Positions 20,198-30,359 of a stretch of DNA of 64,000 bases are shown in pieces. The number at the start of each line of letters is the position of its first letter. Position 1 is the first letter of the stretch. The stretch is from NCBI GenBank assembly GCA_963565915.1, contig OY751491.1, positions 868,001 through 932,000 of the forward strand. The letters are read 5' to 3'. Source of the stretch: Entoloma clypeatum. Its lineage: Eukaryota > Basidiomycota > Agaricomycetes > Agaricales > Entolomataceae. The translations under genes were made by a program, and so were the position numbers. Under the pieces are notes generated by a model. It was given only the letters and a program-made list of their open reading frames with translations. It did no database searches and was not told the DNA's origin.

Positions 20198-20959
20198 TGC
20201 ATGCCGCATGTGTCTCATAGTCTTTTTTTTTGTATTGTAATTCATCATGTTTCTGTCTCCTATGAAAGCCCCTGCATGGGAACCTGAACCTGTCACTACC
20301 CACGTGACCCACACCCCATCTACCCACAGGTCAACGGTTGCAACCAGTGCAGGTACAGGTATGGTTTGATGTTGTCGTACCCACAGGAGTACCCGTGCCA
20401 TTGCCTACATAGCATAGAAGCACAGGGTACCATAATACATTCTGTCAAACCATGACTAGCTGTGGAATGGCAGAGCCAAAGACAGCCTCCTCACACACAC
20501 CATGGCCTTGGTACAGTCAACTACATCTATCTATGTACACACAAAGAAGAGACAGCACTGAGCTCTGTCCAGCTAGTGATGGACAGGGACCCAGGGGTAA
20601 AAAAATTGTACCTGTACCCTTGCCCTCAAAAAACCATACCCCTCACCAAGGGTAAGGACACCCACACCTACAGCCTTGGATTCTCAAGGGTATGTGGGGG
20701 TACAGAATATCTGCAGGATGGCACCCAAGGGTGACACCCTGGGTGCTACATGTGGGCAATAGCATGGGTAGTTCCACAGATACCCAGAGCTCTTCCCATA
20801 CTCATATCCATATGGGGAGTGACCCATGACCTGTGGGTTGAGCAGGTGCAGGCAGAATTGGAGGCTACAGATCCCCAAGCAGGTTTTTGTGGATATTATA
20901 TATATTAAAACTATATAAATAAATAAATAATTATACTACCCCCACCTTGTCTTTTTGGG
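20198..20959. other. Unassigned sequence with short GGTACC/ACCC motifs
   Basis: No gene recognised. It contains repeated short motifs such as GGTACAGGTA and GGGTACC, an AT-rich patch near 20895-20935, and GGCAATAGCATGGGTA shared with 19035. It may be another non-autonomous DNA element, but I could not define ends. Confidence 0.35.
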
Positions 20960-21055
20960 CAAGAGGGGGTGCTATGATGGGGGCAGGTGCTGGGTTGGTG
21001 CCAGTGGCCATTGGGTGCGGGAGGAGGGTGTTGGGCGCGCGAGACGGCCATTAGG
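20960..21055 (-). repeat. Short minisatellite patch
   Basis: On the minus strand this has the same GCCCAAC-type repeat as 19090-19530. It abuts the A3 LTR at 21056. Confidence 0.6.
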
Positions 21056-21425
21056 TGTTATGCTTAACAAACCGTTCCAAGGTTCAGGCAGAGTATGCAG
21101 GAAGTGGAAGGGCGAAGAGCAATGTGATTGCTAAATCTAAGGAATCTACTACAGTACAAGAGGTTTATATAGGTACTCACTATAGGTGGTAGCGGATAAG
21201 TCAGTACTGCGGAAGGCTATGTACAATGAGTAAGCTGACTGCGGAAAGCGAGTCAGTGCGGGAGTGAAGTATACCAAAGGGGATGATGATGTAATGTAGT
21301 GAGTCAGACTGGGAATAGAAGGTTGCGAAAGTAGACATTAGACATAGTGAGTTCGTAAGAGGGCGCTGAGTCAGGCCGATAAGTAAAAGATATGATGTGG
21401 TCCTCATACCGTAGAGTCTGTAACA
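21056..21425 (-). repeat. 3' LTR of A3
   Basis: 370 bp; on the minus strand it starts TGTTACAGACTC. It resembles the A2 LTR but lacks 31 bp between two CCTTCC(G/A)CAG copies, as expected from slippage between short direct repeats. Confidence 0.9.
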
Positions 21426-21821
21426 TGTTTCCCTCCTCAAGCTCTGTGTCCTCACAGAGTCACTGTCCCTGTTGTTGGGATCGGACCAGTTCGGACTCTC
21501 CTTGAGGCTCCAATCATATATCAACTCCTCATTGATGGCTACGGCGAGTTCAAGGCCTTTGATGGCCAGCCGAATACGTTGATTTTTGATGATGAGGGTG
21601 CTGGTGTAATTCCCGAGAATTCGTTTCTCTTCGGGAATCGGGGCGACGGGGAGATTGGACAACGAATGAAGTCGGATATTCATCTGGCGATGAAGGAGGT
21701 CAGCGAGGGAAGTTTCGAGGGCATGGATTTGGTCTCTCATGGAGAGTGCTTCATTCATAAGGGCAGCGATGGCGGGGTTGATGTCGGTGGTGGAGGTGGA
21801 GGTAACAATGGTGTTTGACAT
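21201..21821 (-). CDS. A3 ORF3, accessory protein, reading into the LTR
   Basis: Starts MSNTIVTSTSTT at 21821 and is identical to A2 ORF3 over its first 118 or so residues. The stop is lost as in A2, and the frame runs on into the 3' LTR. A coiled coil is likely; function unknown. Confidence 0.55.
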   Translation of the reverse strand: MSNTIVTSTSTTDINPAIAALMNEALSMRDQIHALETSLADLLHRQMNIRLHSLSNLPVAPIPEEKRILGNYTSTLIIKNQRIRLAIKGLELAVAINEELIYDWSLKESPNWSDPNNRDSDSVRTQSLRRETCYRLYGMRTTSYLLLIGLTQRPLTNSLCLMSTFATFYSQSDSLHYIIIPFGILHSRTDSLSAVSLLIVHSLPQY

Positions 21822-21954
21822 GGCGGTGAGGATGGTTGAGAGATAAAAGAAGAATGGGGTGGCTATACTGGGCAGGGAAAAGACTAGAGCGGGGAACTCG
21901 GTGTGTGGTTGACTGATGAGGTTGATACTGCCATGGGTTTTGAGAACTCGTCTT

Positions 21955-22377
21955 TTATTGTGGACGAGACGGGTTCTGCCGATGGAAATCATGGATCAAA
22001 TCTTGAGCATTCTGAACATTAGCTCGAGGTTCCCATGTGTTCTCTTCTGGGCCATATCCTTCCCACTGGACGAGGTACTGGATCTTTCCGCGGAACTTTT
22101 GAGAGTCTAGGATTGTAGACACATGGTACTCTTCTTGTCCTTCGACAATTATCGGATCAGGGGCTGGTTTCTTTTTCTGGATGGCATACTTCGGAGTTTC
22201 ATATGGTGACAACAGGGTCTCGTTGAACACAGGGTGAATCATCTTCCAAGTCTTTGGAAGATCAAGAAGGTACGTGCTAGCTCCTTTCTTCTCTAGGACT
22301 TTGAATGGTCCATGTCGGAGTGCATCAAGTTTCTTTGAGGGGTGATCGGTCCTGATGTTAGTCCCTTCCAGCCACAC
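21955..22377 (-). CDS. pol: A3 integrase C-terminus and chromodomain
   Basis: The translation is identical to A2 13281-13703, with VWLEGTNIR at the start and [17 protein letters not shown] in the chromodomain. It is separated from the integrase core by the same TGA. Confidence 0.85.
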   Translation of the reverse strand: MWLEGTNIRTDHPSKKLDALRHGPFKVLEKKGASTYLLDLPKTWKMIHPVFNETLLSPYETPKYAIQKKKPAPDPIIVEGQEEYHVSTILDSQKFRGKIQYLVQWEGYGPEENTWEPRANVQNAQDLIHDFHRQNPSRPQ

Positions 22378-22392
22378 CTTGTCTCTGATGTG

Positions 22393-23935
22393 GTAGTCCC
22401 GAGACGGACTTCACCGTGTGTCAACTGTCTTCTTCATCTGATCCTGTGCTTGTTTCAGCACAGCATTGGCTTCTTCTCGTGCCTGTTTAAGTTTTTTCAA
22501 GAAGTCATTGGCAGCCGGATTAGTATCTTCTAACACGAGCTCTCCCTTCCATGGATGTAAACCGTAGTTGAGGTAGAATGGGGTGTGCTTCGTTGCCTGA
22601 TGTTCTTTGTCATTGTACTGGAACTCTGTGATTGCAATCCATTCAGCCCAATCATCCTGTAGATGGTTGACAAAGTTTCGTAAGAATGCTTCCGTTTCCT
22701 GATGCGATCGCTCGGCCTGTCCATCAGTCTATGGGTGGTATGCGGTGGACAGGTTCCTCTTGATCCCTAGCATGCGGCAGAGTATCTCCATGAACTTCAC
22801 AGCAAACTGCGGTCCCCTATCACTGATGATCTTCTTGGGGATCCCGTGAAGCTTCCATATCTGATCCCGATAGATCTTGGCTAACCCCTTAGCTGATAAT
22901 TCCACGGTTGTCGGAATGAGATGAAGCATCTTCGAATGTCTATCTGTGATGACCAGAATTGCATTCTTTCCATTGGACTCTGGTATTGGTCCCACGACGT
23001 TAATCCCTATGTCTTCCCATGGATGACTTGGTGCTGCATGGGGATGTAGCGGAGCGTGTCGTTTCTGTCTGTTGATCTTGTTGTGTTGACAGGTGTCACA
23101 ACCCTTTACGTACTTCTTCACGTCATGCAGGATAGTAGGCCACCAGTAGGTACGAGTGAGGAGTTCATGTGTCCGATATTGTCCTGGATGTCCAGCCACT
23201 GGTGCATCGTGTGATTCAAACATCAGTTCTTGACACAGTTGTGGGTCTGGTGGAACATAGACTCGTTCGCCTGCATATGTGATGCCGTTTTCCTGTTGAT
23301 ACCAATGAGGATTCTTCTTTAGACCCTGGGCTACTTCTGTCTCCATGCGGTTTGAACCCTTGATGCGTGCGATCCACGGATTTTCGATAGTCGTGACATT
23401 TCCAATTGTGATGGAATCAGATGCGGAATGAGGTGAAGCATCTTCGAATGTCTATCCGTGATGACCAGAATTGTGTTTTTTCCATCAGATTCTGGTATTG
23501 GTCCCACGACGTTAATCCCTATGTCTTCCCATGGATGACTTGGTGCTGCATGGGGATGTAGCGGAGCGTGTCGTTTCTGTCAGTTAATCTTGTTGCATTG
23601 ACAAGTGTCGCAACCCTTCACGTACTTCTTCACATTATGCAGTATGGTAGGCCACCAGTAGGTGCGAGTGAGGAGTTCATGTGTCCGGTACTGTCCTGGA
23701 TGTCCAGCCACTGGTGCATCGTGTGACTCAAACATCAATTCTTGTCGTAATTGTGGGTCTGGTGGGACATAGACTTGTTCTCCTGCGTAGGTGATCCCAT
23801 TCTCTTGCTGATACCAATGAGGATTCTTTTTTAGGCCCTGCGCTACTTCTGTCTCCATGCGGTTTGAACCCTTGATGCGTGTCATCCACAGATTTTCAAT
23901 GGTTGTGACGTTTCCAATTTTGATGGAATCAGATG
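22393..23935 (-). pseudogene. pol: A3 integrase with duplicated N-terminal half
   Basis: This mirrors A2 11723-13265: two copies of the zinc-binding N-terminus offset by 512 bp, then the core. The TGA and TAG stops lie at the matching positions. Shared damage shows that A2 and A3 descend from one already defective copy. Confidence 0.85.
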
Positions 23936-24418
23936 TCAGATGTCTCACCCCGTTCAAAGAATTGTTCCTCCGTGAACATCTCCATTTGTACCACATCTTC
24001 TGATTCCAACCGTTTCAAGAATAGTCCCTCCTTGAGCATTTGGTCACTGTCTTGTGGTTTGAGTTCCGCTTCATACCAGGGTAAGCGCGACAGGATGTCC
24101 ACTTTTGCATTGGTCTTGCCGGGCACATGCCGTAATTCGAAGTCATAGTCTTGTAACTTCATTTTCCAGTGTCGCTGTCGTTGATTTAGGTCCTGAGGAC
24201 GACGGAAATATTCCAGGTTCTTGTGATCGGTCAAGATCTCGAAACGTTCCCTGGCTTCAAGCAGATAGTGTCTCCAATCTTTCAATGCTTCCACGACTGC
24301 CAGGAGTTCTTTGTCGTATATCTCGTAATTCTGTTCGGCCGCGGACATGGTCCGCGACAAGAACGCGATGGGGTGCCATTTGTCGTCTTGCTTCTGAGAG
24401 AGTACTGCTCTGTAGGAT
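23929..24418 (-). CDS. pol: A3 RNase H domain
   Basis: The protein segment is identical to A2 (NYEIYDKELLAVVEAL, LTDHKNLEYF), ending FERGETSDI. Its N-terminus is lost at the same RT-RNase H deletion junction. Confidence 0.85.
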
Positions 24419-24430
24419 TTCTTCAGTGTT

Positions 24431-24784
24431 TCACGTGAGTTCTTCCTTGGTTTTACCGATAACCACAATGTCATCCATGTAGATCACGCAGATACGACGG
24501 CAGATCTGGTCCCGGAATAGACTAGCCATCATTCGAGAGAACGTTCCCGGGGAGTTGCAAAGACCGAAAAACATGACCAATGGTTCAAACAATCCCCAAC
24601 TGGTGAGGAAGGCAGCTTTCCATTCATCGCCCTCCTTAATCAGGACGTTGTTATAGCCCCACATGATGTCCATTTTATTGAAGTAGACCGCATCTTTCAG
24701 TACGTCGAAGAGATCAGATATTCGTGGGAGTGGGAACTTGTCTTTGACCGTGAATTTATTGACCATGCGGTAATCTTGTACCAA
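24431..24784 (-). pseudogene. pol: A3 reverse transcriptase
   Basis: Encodes [30 protein letters not shown] and YMDDIVVIG, then the TGA after KEELT as in A2. One of the few differences from A2 is here (Arg in DYRM against His in A2). A stop at about 24787 cuts it from the upstream frame. Confidence 0.85.
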
Positions 24785-25462
24785 TCATTTGGAGCCATCC
24801 TTCTTGTTGATGAAGAAGCAAGGGGAGGCATAAGGGGATTTGGACAGGCGGATCTTTCCTGTTGCTAGACCCTCATCAATGAATGCGTCCAATTCCTCTT
24901 GTTCCTTTTGCGTCATAGGATATGTACTTCCCCCTAGTTCCTTTGGTGTGTCCGGTGTAAGTTCGATACCATGGTCCCATTCCCTCTCCTTTGGGATCTT
25001 ATCAAAGTTCTCTTTCTCAAAAAGATGAGCAAATCGTTCAACATATGAGCGTCGTTTGGTTGTGGGAGGTGGTGTGGGAGTGACAGCTTCCAAGATAGGG
25101 TCTCCAGGTTTCCATTTCTGATCCGACTTTTTGGGTGCATCTTTGTCGTGCACCTCAACCATGCGAACCCGGTGTTTGCAACCATTAAGGTTAATCCTGA
25201 AGTCCGAGTGTTTGGTTCGACATGTTGTTGGGCACCGGTTAAATGTTACCGTGCCGGTTGTCCAATTGATTGTGGGGTTGTGGTGTACCAACCAGTCATG
25301 TCCCAGGAGCATGTCCGTTCTCCCAATGTCCAGTACCATTGCTTCCATGGTTTCCTGATGCGCTCCCAAATCCAGTTTGACTTCGGCAAGTTGGCTCGCT
25401 TTCTGTTGTCGATTTGGTGATCCATCCGCATTTAGAATTGCTATGGGTGGTATTCCTCGCAT
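24785..25462 (-). CDS. pol: A3 protease C-terminal part to RT N-terminus
   Basis: A 225-codon frame starting MRGIPPIAI. It contains [13 protein letters not shown], the Pro/Thr-rich linker ([13 protein letters not shown]) and the start of RT ([17 protein letters not shown]). It is longer than in A2 because the 86-bp duplication and the Arg-to-stop change are absent. The DSG active-site region lies upstream in the same sense at about 25525, partly altered. Codon continuity across 25463 is uncertain. Confidence 0.75.
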   Translation of the reverse strand: MRGIPPIAILNADGSPNRQQKASQLAEVKLDLGAHQETMEAMVLDIGRTDMLLGHDWLVHHNPTINWTTGTVTFNRCPTTCRTKHSDFRINLNGCKHRVRMVEVHDKDAPKKSDQKWKPGDPILEAVTPTPPPTTKRRSYVERFAHLFEKENFDKIPKEREWDHGIELTPDTPKELGGSTYPMTQKEQEELDAFIDEGLATGKIRLSKSPYASPCFFINKKDGSK

Positions 25463-25674
25463 GGGGAGGTTCTGTTCGCATACTATTCTGGGATGGATAC
25501 ATGTGCGTTCACATCCCCTGTCAACCTTGGGTCGGATAACTTTTGGTCCTCATCGTGTTTTGAGCTGAGCTAACAGCCTGATTTCTCATCTTTTCGGAGG
25601 GTTATCTCCCTTCACAATCTTAGTCAACGCAGCGGCTCGCTTGGCAGGGATGACATAGGTTCTATTGTCTGCAG

Positions 25675-26232
25675 TCATACAAGGCAAGCAAGTCTTGGCG
25701 GAATCGGTGGCAAAACGTTCAGAGTATTTCCTCTGTAGATCTCTAAGGAATCTCTGTTCCTGCGCGTCTGTTGGTCGCGAGAAGGGGTCAAGTCTCTCGT
25801 TTCGTGCCCAGCGGTTGTACTCGGTCTGTTGTTCTTCGGTGGTGAAGTGGGCGTAGATCTGCTGCTTTGAGTAAGACGTGATGATGTGGCTCTGGGACGT
25901 CTTGATGTGAGCGTCCTAATCAATCTTCTGATAACGGTTGTCTGGACACCAATAAACTCTCTGATCTCTGTGATCCAACCTGTCTGAGGTCCTTCTTGAA
26001 CGTGAAAGCTTTTGAGTTCGTTCTGTCGGGCATTGTAACGCGCGATCTGGTGTTGCCGAGCAAGATGGATGCTCTCTGCTATCTCGACGTGGGGGCGATG
26101 CTCGTCGTTGTCTAGTTCTTCATCAAGCACCTGCTGTAGGATGCGACGGATCTCCGATTCGATGTACTGCTGGATGAGTGTAAAATCGATACTGTCTTGA
26201 GGACTTAGCTCCTCCTGTCGGGCTTCTGGCAT
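25675..26232 (-). pseudogene. gag: A3 gag N-terminal fragment
   Basis: A 185-codon frame starting MPEARQEELSPQDSIDF. It covers the charged N-terminal region seen in A1 and A2 and ends abruptly at ...RLACLV where about 1.05 kb, including the capsid and zinc knuckles, is deleted relative to A2. The upstream Met suggests this is the real gag start in the family. Confidence 0.65.
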
Positions 26233-26321
26233 GCTGAATGGGTTACTGGTGAAGTCTTCAAAGAAGCGCGACGTCTTGACTCATCTGGTAGTTGCTTTCT
26301 TCGCTCTGGGCGAACCTAACG

Positions 26322-26332
26322 AGATTTAGCAA
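26322..26332 (-). promoter_or_regulatory. A3 self-priming primer site
   Basis: On the minus strand TTGCTAAATCT lies two bases after the 5' LTR and is complementary to the LTR segment at 26407-26417. It is conserved although this LTR belongs to a different subfamily. Confidence 0.65.
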
Positions 26333-26334
26333 CT

Positions 26335-26723
26335 TGTTATGCTTAACAAACTGTTCCAAGGTTCGGGCAGAGTATGCAGGAAGTGGAAAGGCGAAGAGCA
26401 AAGTGATTGCTAAATCTAAGGAATGTAGCTATGGTACATGGGGTTTATATAGTACTGGCTACGAGCGGTAGCGAGTGAGTCAGTAGCTGCGGAAGGCAGT
26501 GCGGATGAGTCAGTAACTGTGGAAAGGCAGTGCGAAGTGAGTCAGACAACTGCGGACTGAGTAATCTCTACTGCGGAGTGCGAGTCAGCGCGGGAGCGAA
26601 GTATACTAAAGGAGAATGGTAGAGTAAAGGTAAATGAATAAGCGGTCCGATGAGTCAAAGAAATAACGAAGGTACAATGCAAGGGAAAAGTGCGTAACAT
26701 ACAAACCGGTAAGTCCGTAACAA
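26335..26723 (-). repeat. 5' LTR of A3, different subfamily
   Basis: 389 bp; on the minus strand it starts TGTTACGGACTTACCGG and ends GCATAACA. The first 150 bp differ strongly from the other A LTRs, while TATA, start region and 3' end are conserved. It abuts Copia A coding sequence at 26724. Confidence 0.88.
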
Positions 26724-26805
26724 AAGGGAAGAAATTCTCGGAGTTGGGGCCGTTCCAGTATGGCACACCCTAAATGGGGAAGTTAAAACCCATCTTCTCA
26801 GACCG

Positions 26806-28212
26806 GTGTTCTACATCCCGGACATGGACACATGCTTATTGTCCCTAGGCGTCTTCCTTAACCATGGTTACAAAGTAGACGGGACTTGTGGAGAAATTAA
26901 CATCTCCAAAGGGCTGAGCAAAATCCAGTTTTCGCCCCACATCCTTGGTCAAACCATTTACTGGTTAGACACTGAAATACACTATGATCAGATCCATGCG
27001 ATCTCAAGTGAAATCACTGTCGAAACATGGCACAAGCGTCTTGGTCACCCAAATGATCAAGTACTCCAAAAGATTCCCACCAGTACCAAAGGGGTACCTG
27101 AAACACTAGTACGTGAGAAATCACAGGAAAGTTGCACAGGCTGCCTCAAAGGGAAAATGCCTAATCAGTCGTATCCCAATTTGATAACAAGGGCAACAAA
27201 AACCTTTGATCTGATCCATTCTGATCTCAAACAGATATCCACGGCATCATACCACAAATATAAATATTTCCTTACGTTTTTGGACCATTTTTCATCCCAT
27301 GTCTGGGTTGTCTTGCTTAGAAAGAAGTCAGATGCCATTACGGCACTACAACAATTTCTTGCGATGATCCAGAATCAGTTCGCTGCTACTCCTAAAAAGT
27401 GGCGAGTTGATGGAGGTGGAGAGTTCGACGAATACAAGGATGTACTTGCCAATCATGGAATTCTGATCGATGTCACGCTCCCATATCAGCACCAGCAGAA
27501 TGGTAGAGCAGAACAGATAAATCGAACCCTATGGGAAAAATCTCAGGCTTTACGCTTCGACGCATGCCTACCACCTATGTGGTGGGAATTCTGTCTGGAA
27601 CATGCAGCGTTTCTCTACAACCGAACCCCCATGCAGCGTCTCGGATGGAAAACCCCTTACTTCAGGGTGACCAATGAGATCCCCGACATGTCAAGCATCA
27701 GAGTCTTCGGATGTCAGGCATACATGTATATCCCAAAAGAAAAACGTAGAAATTCCCTGGAGTCCAGATCTCAATTAATGATCTATCTCGGATTGAAGCC
27801 AGGGGTCAAAGGATACCGTTTCATGGATCCTGAGACTAATACAATTTTCATGGGCGGGAAAGCTATCTTTGATGAGAGCAAGTACCCTAGATGCCACATT
27901 GACCCATTGCCAGAAAACCATCCAGAAATGGAAAACCCAGAACCGGCTGATGAGTTTGAGGACCTCATCCCCGGAAACGACGACAATGACAGTCATTATG
28001 AAAAACCTCACGACCCTGTTCCCACTGGACAGGATCACCCTGAATCAGACGATGACTTGCTGTCTAGCGAGCCCGATGACGAGCCACGAGTACCCACTCC
28101 GGAACCCGAGCAAGTACCAGATCGACCGATCAGGGAAAGACGAATTCGGAGAATGCCAGACAGCATCTATGGGGAAGACACCCCTGCTTCTGATCTTGAA
28201 AAAATGGATTGA
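26806..28212 (+). CDS. pol: Copia A integrase
   Basis: A 468-codon frame; homology already begins at 26730. In order: the pre-integrase linker, HHCC zinc finger (WHKRLGHPN to SCTGCLKGK), core with Asp in HSDLKQI, Asp in VDGGGEF and Glu in GRAEQINRTL, then the Copia-type VFGCQAYMYIP segment. An acidic, Pro-rich linker follows. FLTFLDDF reads FLTFLDHF here. The frame ends at a TGA (28210-28212) before RT, where a continuous polyprotein is expected. Confidence 0.9.
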   Translation: MFYIPDMDTCLLSLGVFLNHGYKVDGTCGEINISKGLSKIQFSPHILGQTIYWLDTEIHYDQIHAISSEITVETWHKRLGHPNDQVLQKIPTSTKGVPETLVREKSQESCTGCLKGKMPNQSYPNLITRATKTFDLIHSDLKQISTASYHKYKYFLTFLDHFSSHVWVVLLRKKSDAITALQQFLAMIQNQFAATPKKWRVDGGGEFDEYKDVLANHGILIDVTLPYQHQQNGRAEQINRTLWEKSQALRFDACLPPMWWEFCLEHAAFLYNRTPMQRLGWKTPYFRVTNEIPDMSSIRVFGCQAYMYIPKEKRRNSLESRSQLMIYLGLKPGVKGYRFMDPETNTIFMGGKAIFDESKYPRCHIDPLPENHPEMENPEPADEFEDLIPGNDDNDSHYEKPHDPVPTGQDHPESDDDLLSSEPDDEPRVPTPEPEQVPDRPIRERRIRRMPDSIYGEDTPASDLEKMD

Positions 28213-28242
28213 AGACAAAGATTAGGCGGTCAAACGGCATGG

Positions 28243-29076
28243 ATGAATGATCTCCTAATGGAGGCAATCTCCATCCAAGTGGGCATCATCGAAATGTCAC
28301 ACAAAGATATATACTCTCTTCCAAACAAAGAAGACTGGTATGCGGCAGAACGAAAAGAGCTAGACATGCTCAAAAGCCGCGGGGTGATCATGGAGTTAGT
28401 ACCCCTACCTACAGGGAGGAAAGCTCTAAGGAACAAATGGGTTTACAACGAAAAATCCGACGGGCACCTGAAAGCGCGCCTTGTTGCAAAAGGTTTCTCA
28501 CAGGTAGAAGGGATTGACTTCGATCAGATCTTCTCACCAGTAGTGAGGTACGAGACCGTCCGGTTGATTCTGGCATTGACAGCCCTTGAAGGGTGGTTCA
28601 TGACATTCTTGGACGTCTCATCAGCCTTCCTCTATGGAACACTCCGTGAGGTAATCTACATGCGACAGCCTGAGGGTTACATAGTAAAAGGGAAAGAACA
28701 CTTCGTGTACCGACTATACAAAGCCCTATACGGACTCAAGCAGGCCGCATTAGCCTGGTGGAGGGAACTCGATTCCTCCATGAAAAAGCTCGGTTTTGTC
28801 CGGCTTCACTCCGATGCAGGAGTTTTCATTCACACAAGTACCAAAGGGGAAACTGTGATCGCCGTCATTTATGTCGATGACTCTGCTTCTCTCGGCACAA
28901 ACCGAGAATACACGCTAGAGAAAAAGAAGGCCTTCATGACAACATGGGAATGTAGGGACCTAGGCCACCTAGTGTCTAATGGGGAACCGAAAGAATTTCT
29001 CTCAATCCAAATAAGGCAACATGGGAAGAAGATCTTCATTGATCAAGTACCTTACCTTGAGAAAATTCTTGCATGA
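28243..29076 (+). CDS. pol: Copia A reverse transcriptase
   Basis: A 277-codon frame with classic Copia RT blocks: RKALRNKWVYNEKSDG, ARLVAKGFSQVEGIDF, FLDVSSAFLYG, the catalytic YVDD (IAVIYVDDSASL) and VPYLEKIL. It ends at a TGA (29074-29076) where the second copy has CGA (Arg in LERMGMSES), so a single C-to-T change splits RT from RNase H. The palm motifs are intact. Confidence 0.92.
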   Translation: MNDLLMEAISIQVGIIEMSHKDIYSLPNKEDWYAAERKELDMLKSRGVIMELVPLPTGRKALRNKWVYNEKSDGHLKARLVAKGFSQVEGIDFDQIFSPVVRYETVRLILALTALEGWFMTFLDVSSAFLYGTLREVIYMRQPEGYIVKGKEHFVYRLYKALYGLKQAALAWWRELDSSMKKLGFVRLHSDAGVFIHTSTKGETVIAVIYVDDSASLGTNREYTLEKKKAFMTTWECRDLGHLVSNGEPKEFLSIQIRQHGKKIFIDQVPYLEKILA

Positions 29077-29835
29077 ATGGGGATGAGCGAATCCAATGCC
29101 ACCCACACCCCACTCCCAACGGGCTACAAACCCATGAAGTCCGAAGATGAACCCAATGTGGAACTCAGATCCAAGTACCAATCCATCATCGGATCACTAT
29201 TGTACTTAATGATCGGAACAAGACCCGACATTTGTTTCACAGTAATCAAAATGTCCCAATTTTCCGCAAATCCTACCAAACGCCATTTAGAAGTGGCAAG
29301 GGATATTTGCAGGTATTTGAAGGCAACAAAAGATTACGCGATCATGTATGATGGTGATTCTGGGAAAGGAATCTATGCATTTACAGACTCCGATTGGGCG
29401 TCAGACGAAAACACCAGGAAGTCCACCACTGGTTACTTCATATCGCTGGCATCTGGAGCAGTAACATGGGTTTCATCGGCACAGAAAACCATTGCCCTCT
29501 CTTCCACAGAAGCAGAGTACATGGCGCTATCAGATTGCAGTCGCACAGTGACATGGCTTAGAAGCATGCTTGCCGAACTTGGGATGCAGATCGGATCAGT
29601 CCCGATCTATGGAGATAACAATGGCTCTGTCTTTATCGCATCCAACCCTGTAACTGAAAAGCGGTCCAAGCACATCGACGTGCGATTCCACTTCGTCAGA
29701 GAAAAAGTATCCAAAGGCATCATTACGGTTGAATTCATTGAAGGAGTGAATAACCCTGCAGACCTTTTAACTAAGAATCTGGGGAAAATCCTCTTTGGCA
29801 AGTTTATCCCGTACTTTGGACTACTAAAAAATTAG
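29077..29835 (+). CDS. pol: Copia A RNase H
   Basis: A 252-codon frame directly after the TGA. It covers the connection (IGSLLYLMIGTRPDICF) and RNase H with FTDSDWASDENTRKSTTG, ALSSTEAEYMALSDC and KRSKHIDVRFHFVREKV, ending NPADLLTKNLG. It degrades RNA in hybrids. All key acidic positions I can identify are present. Confidence 0.9.
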   Translation: MGMSESNATHTPLPTGYKPMKSEDEPNVELRSKYQSIIGSLLYLMIGTRPDICFTVIKMSQFSANPTKRHLEVARDICRYLKATKDYAIMYDGDSGKGIYAFTDSDWASDENTRKSTTGYFISLASGAVTWVSSAQKTIALSSTEAEYMALSDCSRTVTWLRSMLAELGMQIGSVPIYGDNNGSVFIASNPVTEKRSKHIDVRFHFVREKVSKGIITVEFIEGVNNPADLLTKNLGKILFGKFIPYFGLLKN

Positions 29836-29905
29836 GCGAAGAAAAGAGTACCTATATGGGAAAAAGTAAAAATGTATTTAGAAGTATGTGCTAAATATGG
29901 GGGGG

Positions 29906-30212
29906 TGTTGAAACTTTTCCATCACGTAGATTAGATTAGATTAGATTATATCACGTGACCTTAGACATCTTCAATTACATACTTATTTGGTTGGTACAAA
30001 CAGTAGTACGGTATATAAGACCAGGAAACTGTCAATATCAATAAGTTGTCTCTTGACTCTTAACCAGCTCCATCGCTCTTACCAGCCTCAACCGCTCTCA
30101 CCAGCCTCACCCTTCCCAACCAAGTAAGTGACTAGAACGGTAGAGTAGAGTACTTCCACTGTAGCTGTGTTGCTCAGTACATCTGTGGCTAGCGCCCAGG
30201 TGGAACTTCAAA
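29906..30212 (+). repeat. Copia A 3' LTR
   Basis: 307 bp from TGTTGAAAC, preceded by the purine tract ATATGGGGGGG. It starts with short TTAGA repeats and has TATATAAG at about 30012. The 3' terminus is mutated relative to CTTCAACA in the other copies. Confidence 0.88.
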
Positions 30213-30359
30213 AAGATTGCGATGAGGAAGAAGATTCTGAAGCACTCTGGAGACAGTTGGTTGGCTGACACCCAGGTTAGAGGCAATATGACGAGTGGAG
30301 TGACCATTGGAGGCCAGAGAAAGAATGTTTTCCTTGTGGGAAGAGGAGATAGGGCGCAT
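30213..30359 (-). pseudogene. Tc1/mariner transposase N-terminal fragment
   Basis: From 30359 downward the frame reads MRPISSSHKENILSLASNGH, then STRHIASNLGVSQPTVSRVL. This is the helix-turn-helix DNA-binding start of a Tc1/mariner (Fot1/Tc1-like) transposase. It is cut at the Copia A LTR edge, so the DDE domain is missing. Confidence 0.7.

Larger units (their letters stand above)
21056..26723 (-). mobile_element. Gypsy A copy A3 (degenerate, mosaic)
   Basis: The same family as A1 and A2, on the minus strand. Its interior matches A2 nearly base for base from ORF3 to the protease (coordinates sum to 35658), including the 512-bp integrase duplication and the same stops. It lacks most of gag (about 1.05 kb) and the 86-bp duplication. 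The 5' LTR (389 bp) belongs to another subfamily than the 3' LTR (370 bp), and no target duplication is seen. I infer recombination or template switching. Confidence 0.9.
26724..30212 (+). mobile_element. Copia A, 5'-truncated copy
   Basis: A Ty1/Copia element (integrase before RT) lacking its 5' LTR, gag and protease. It matches the Copia A copy at 45065-50469 from its position 47346 onward and ends with a 3' LTR. Its left edge is the A3 LTR. Confidence 0.92.
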
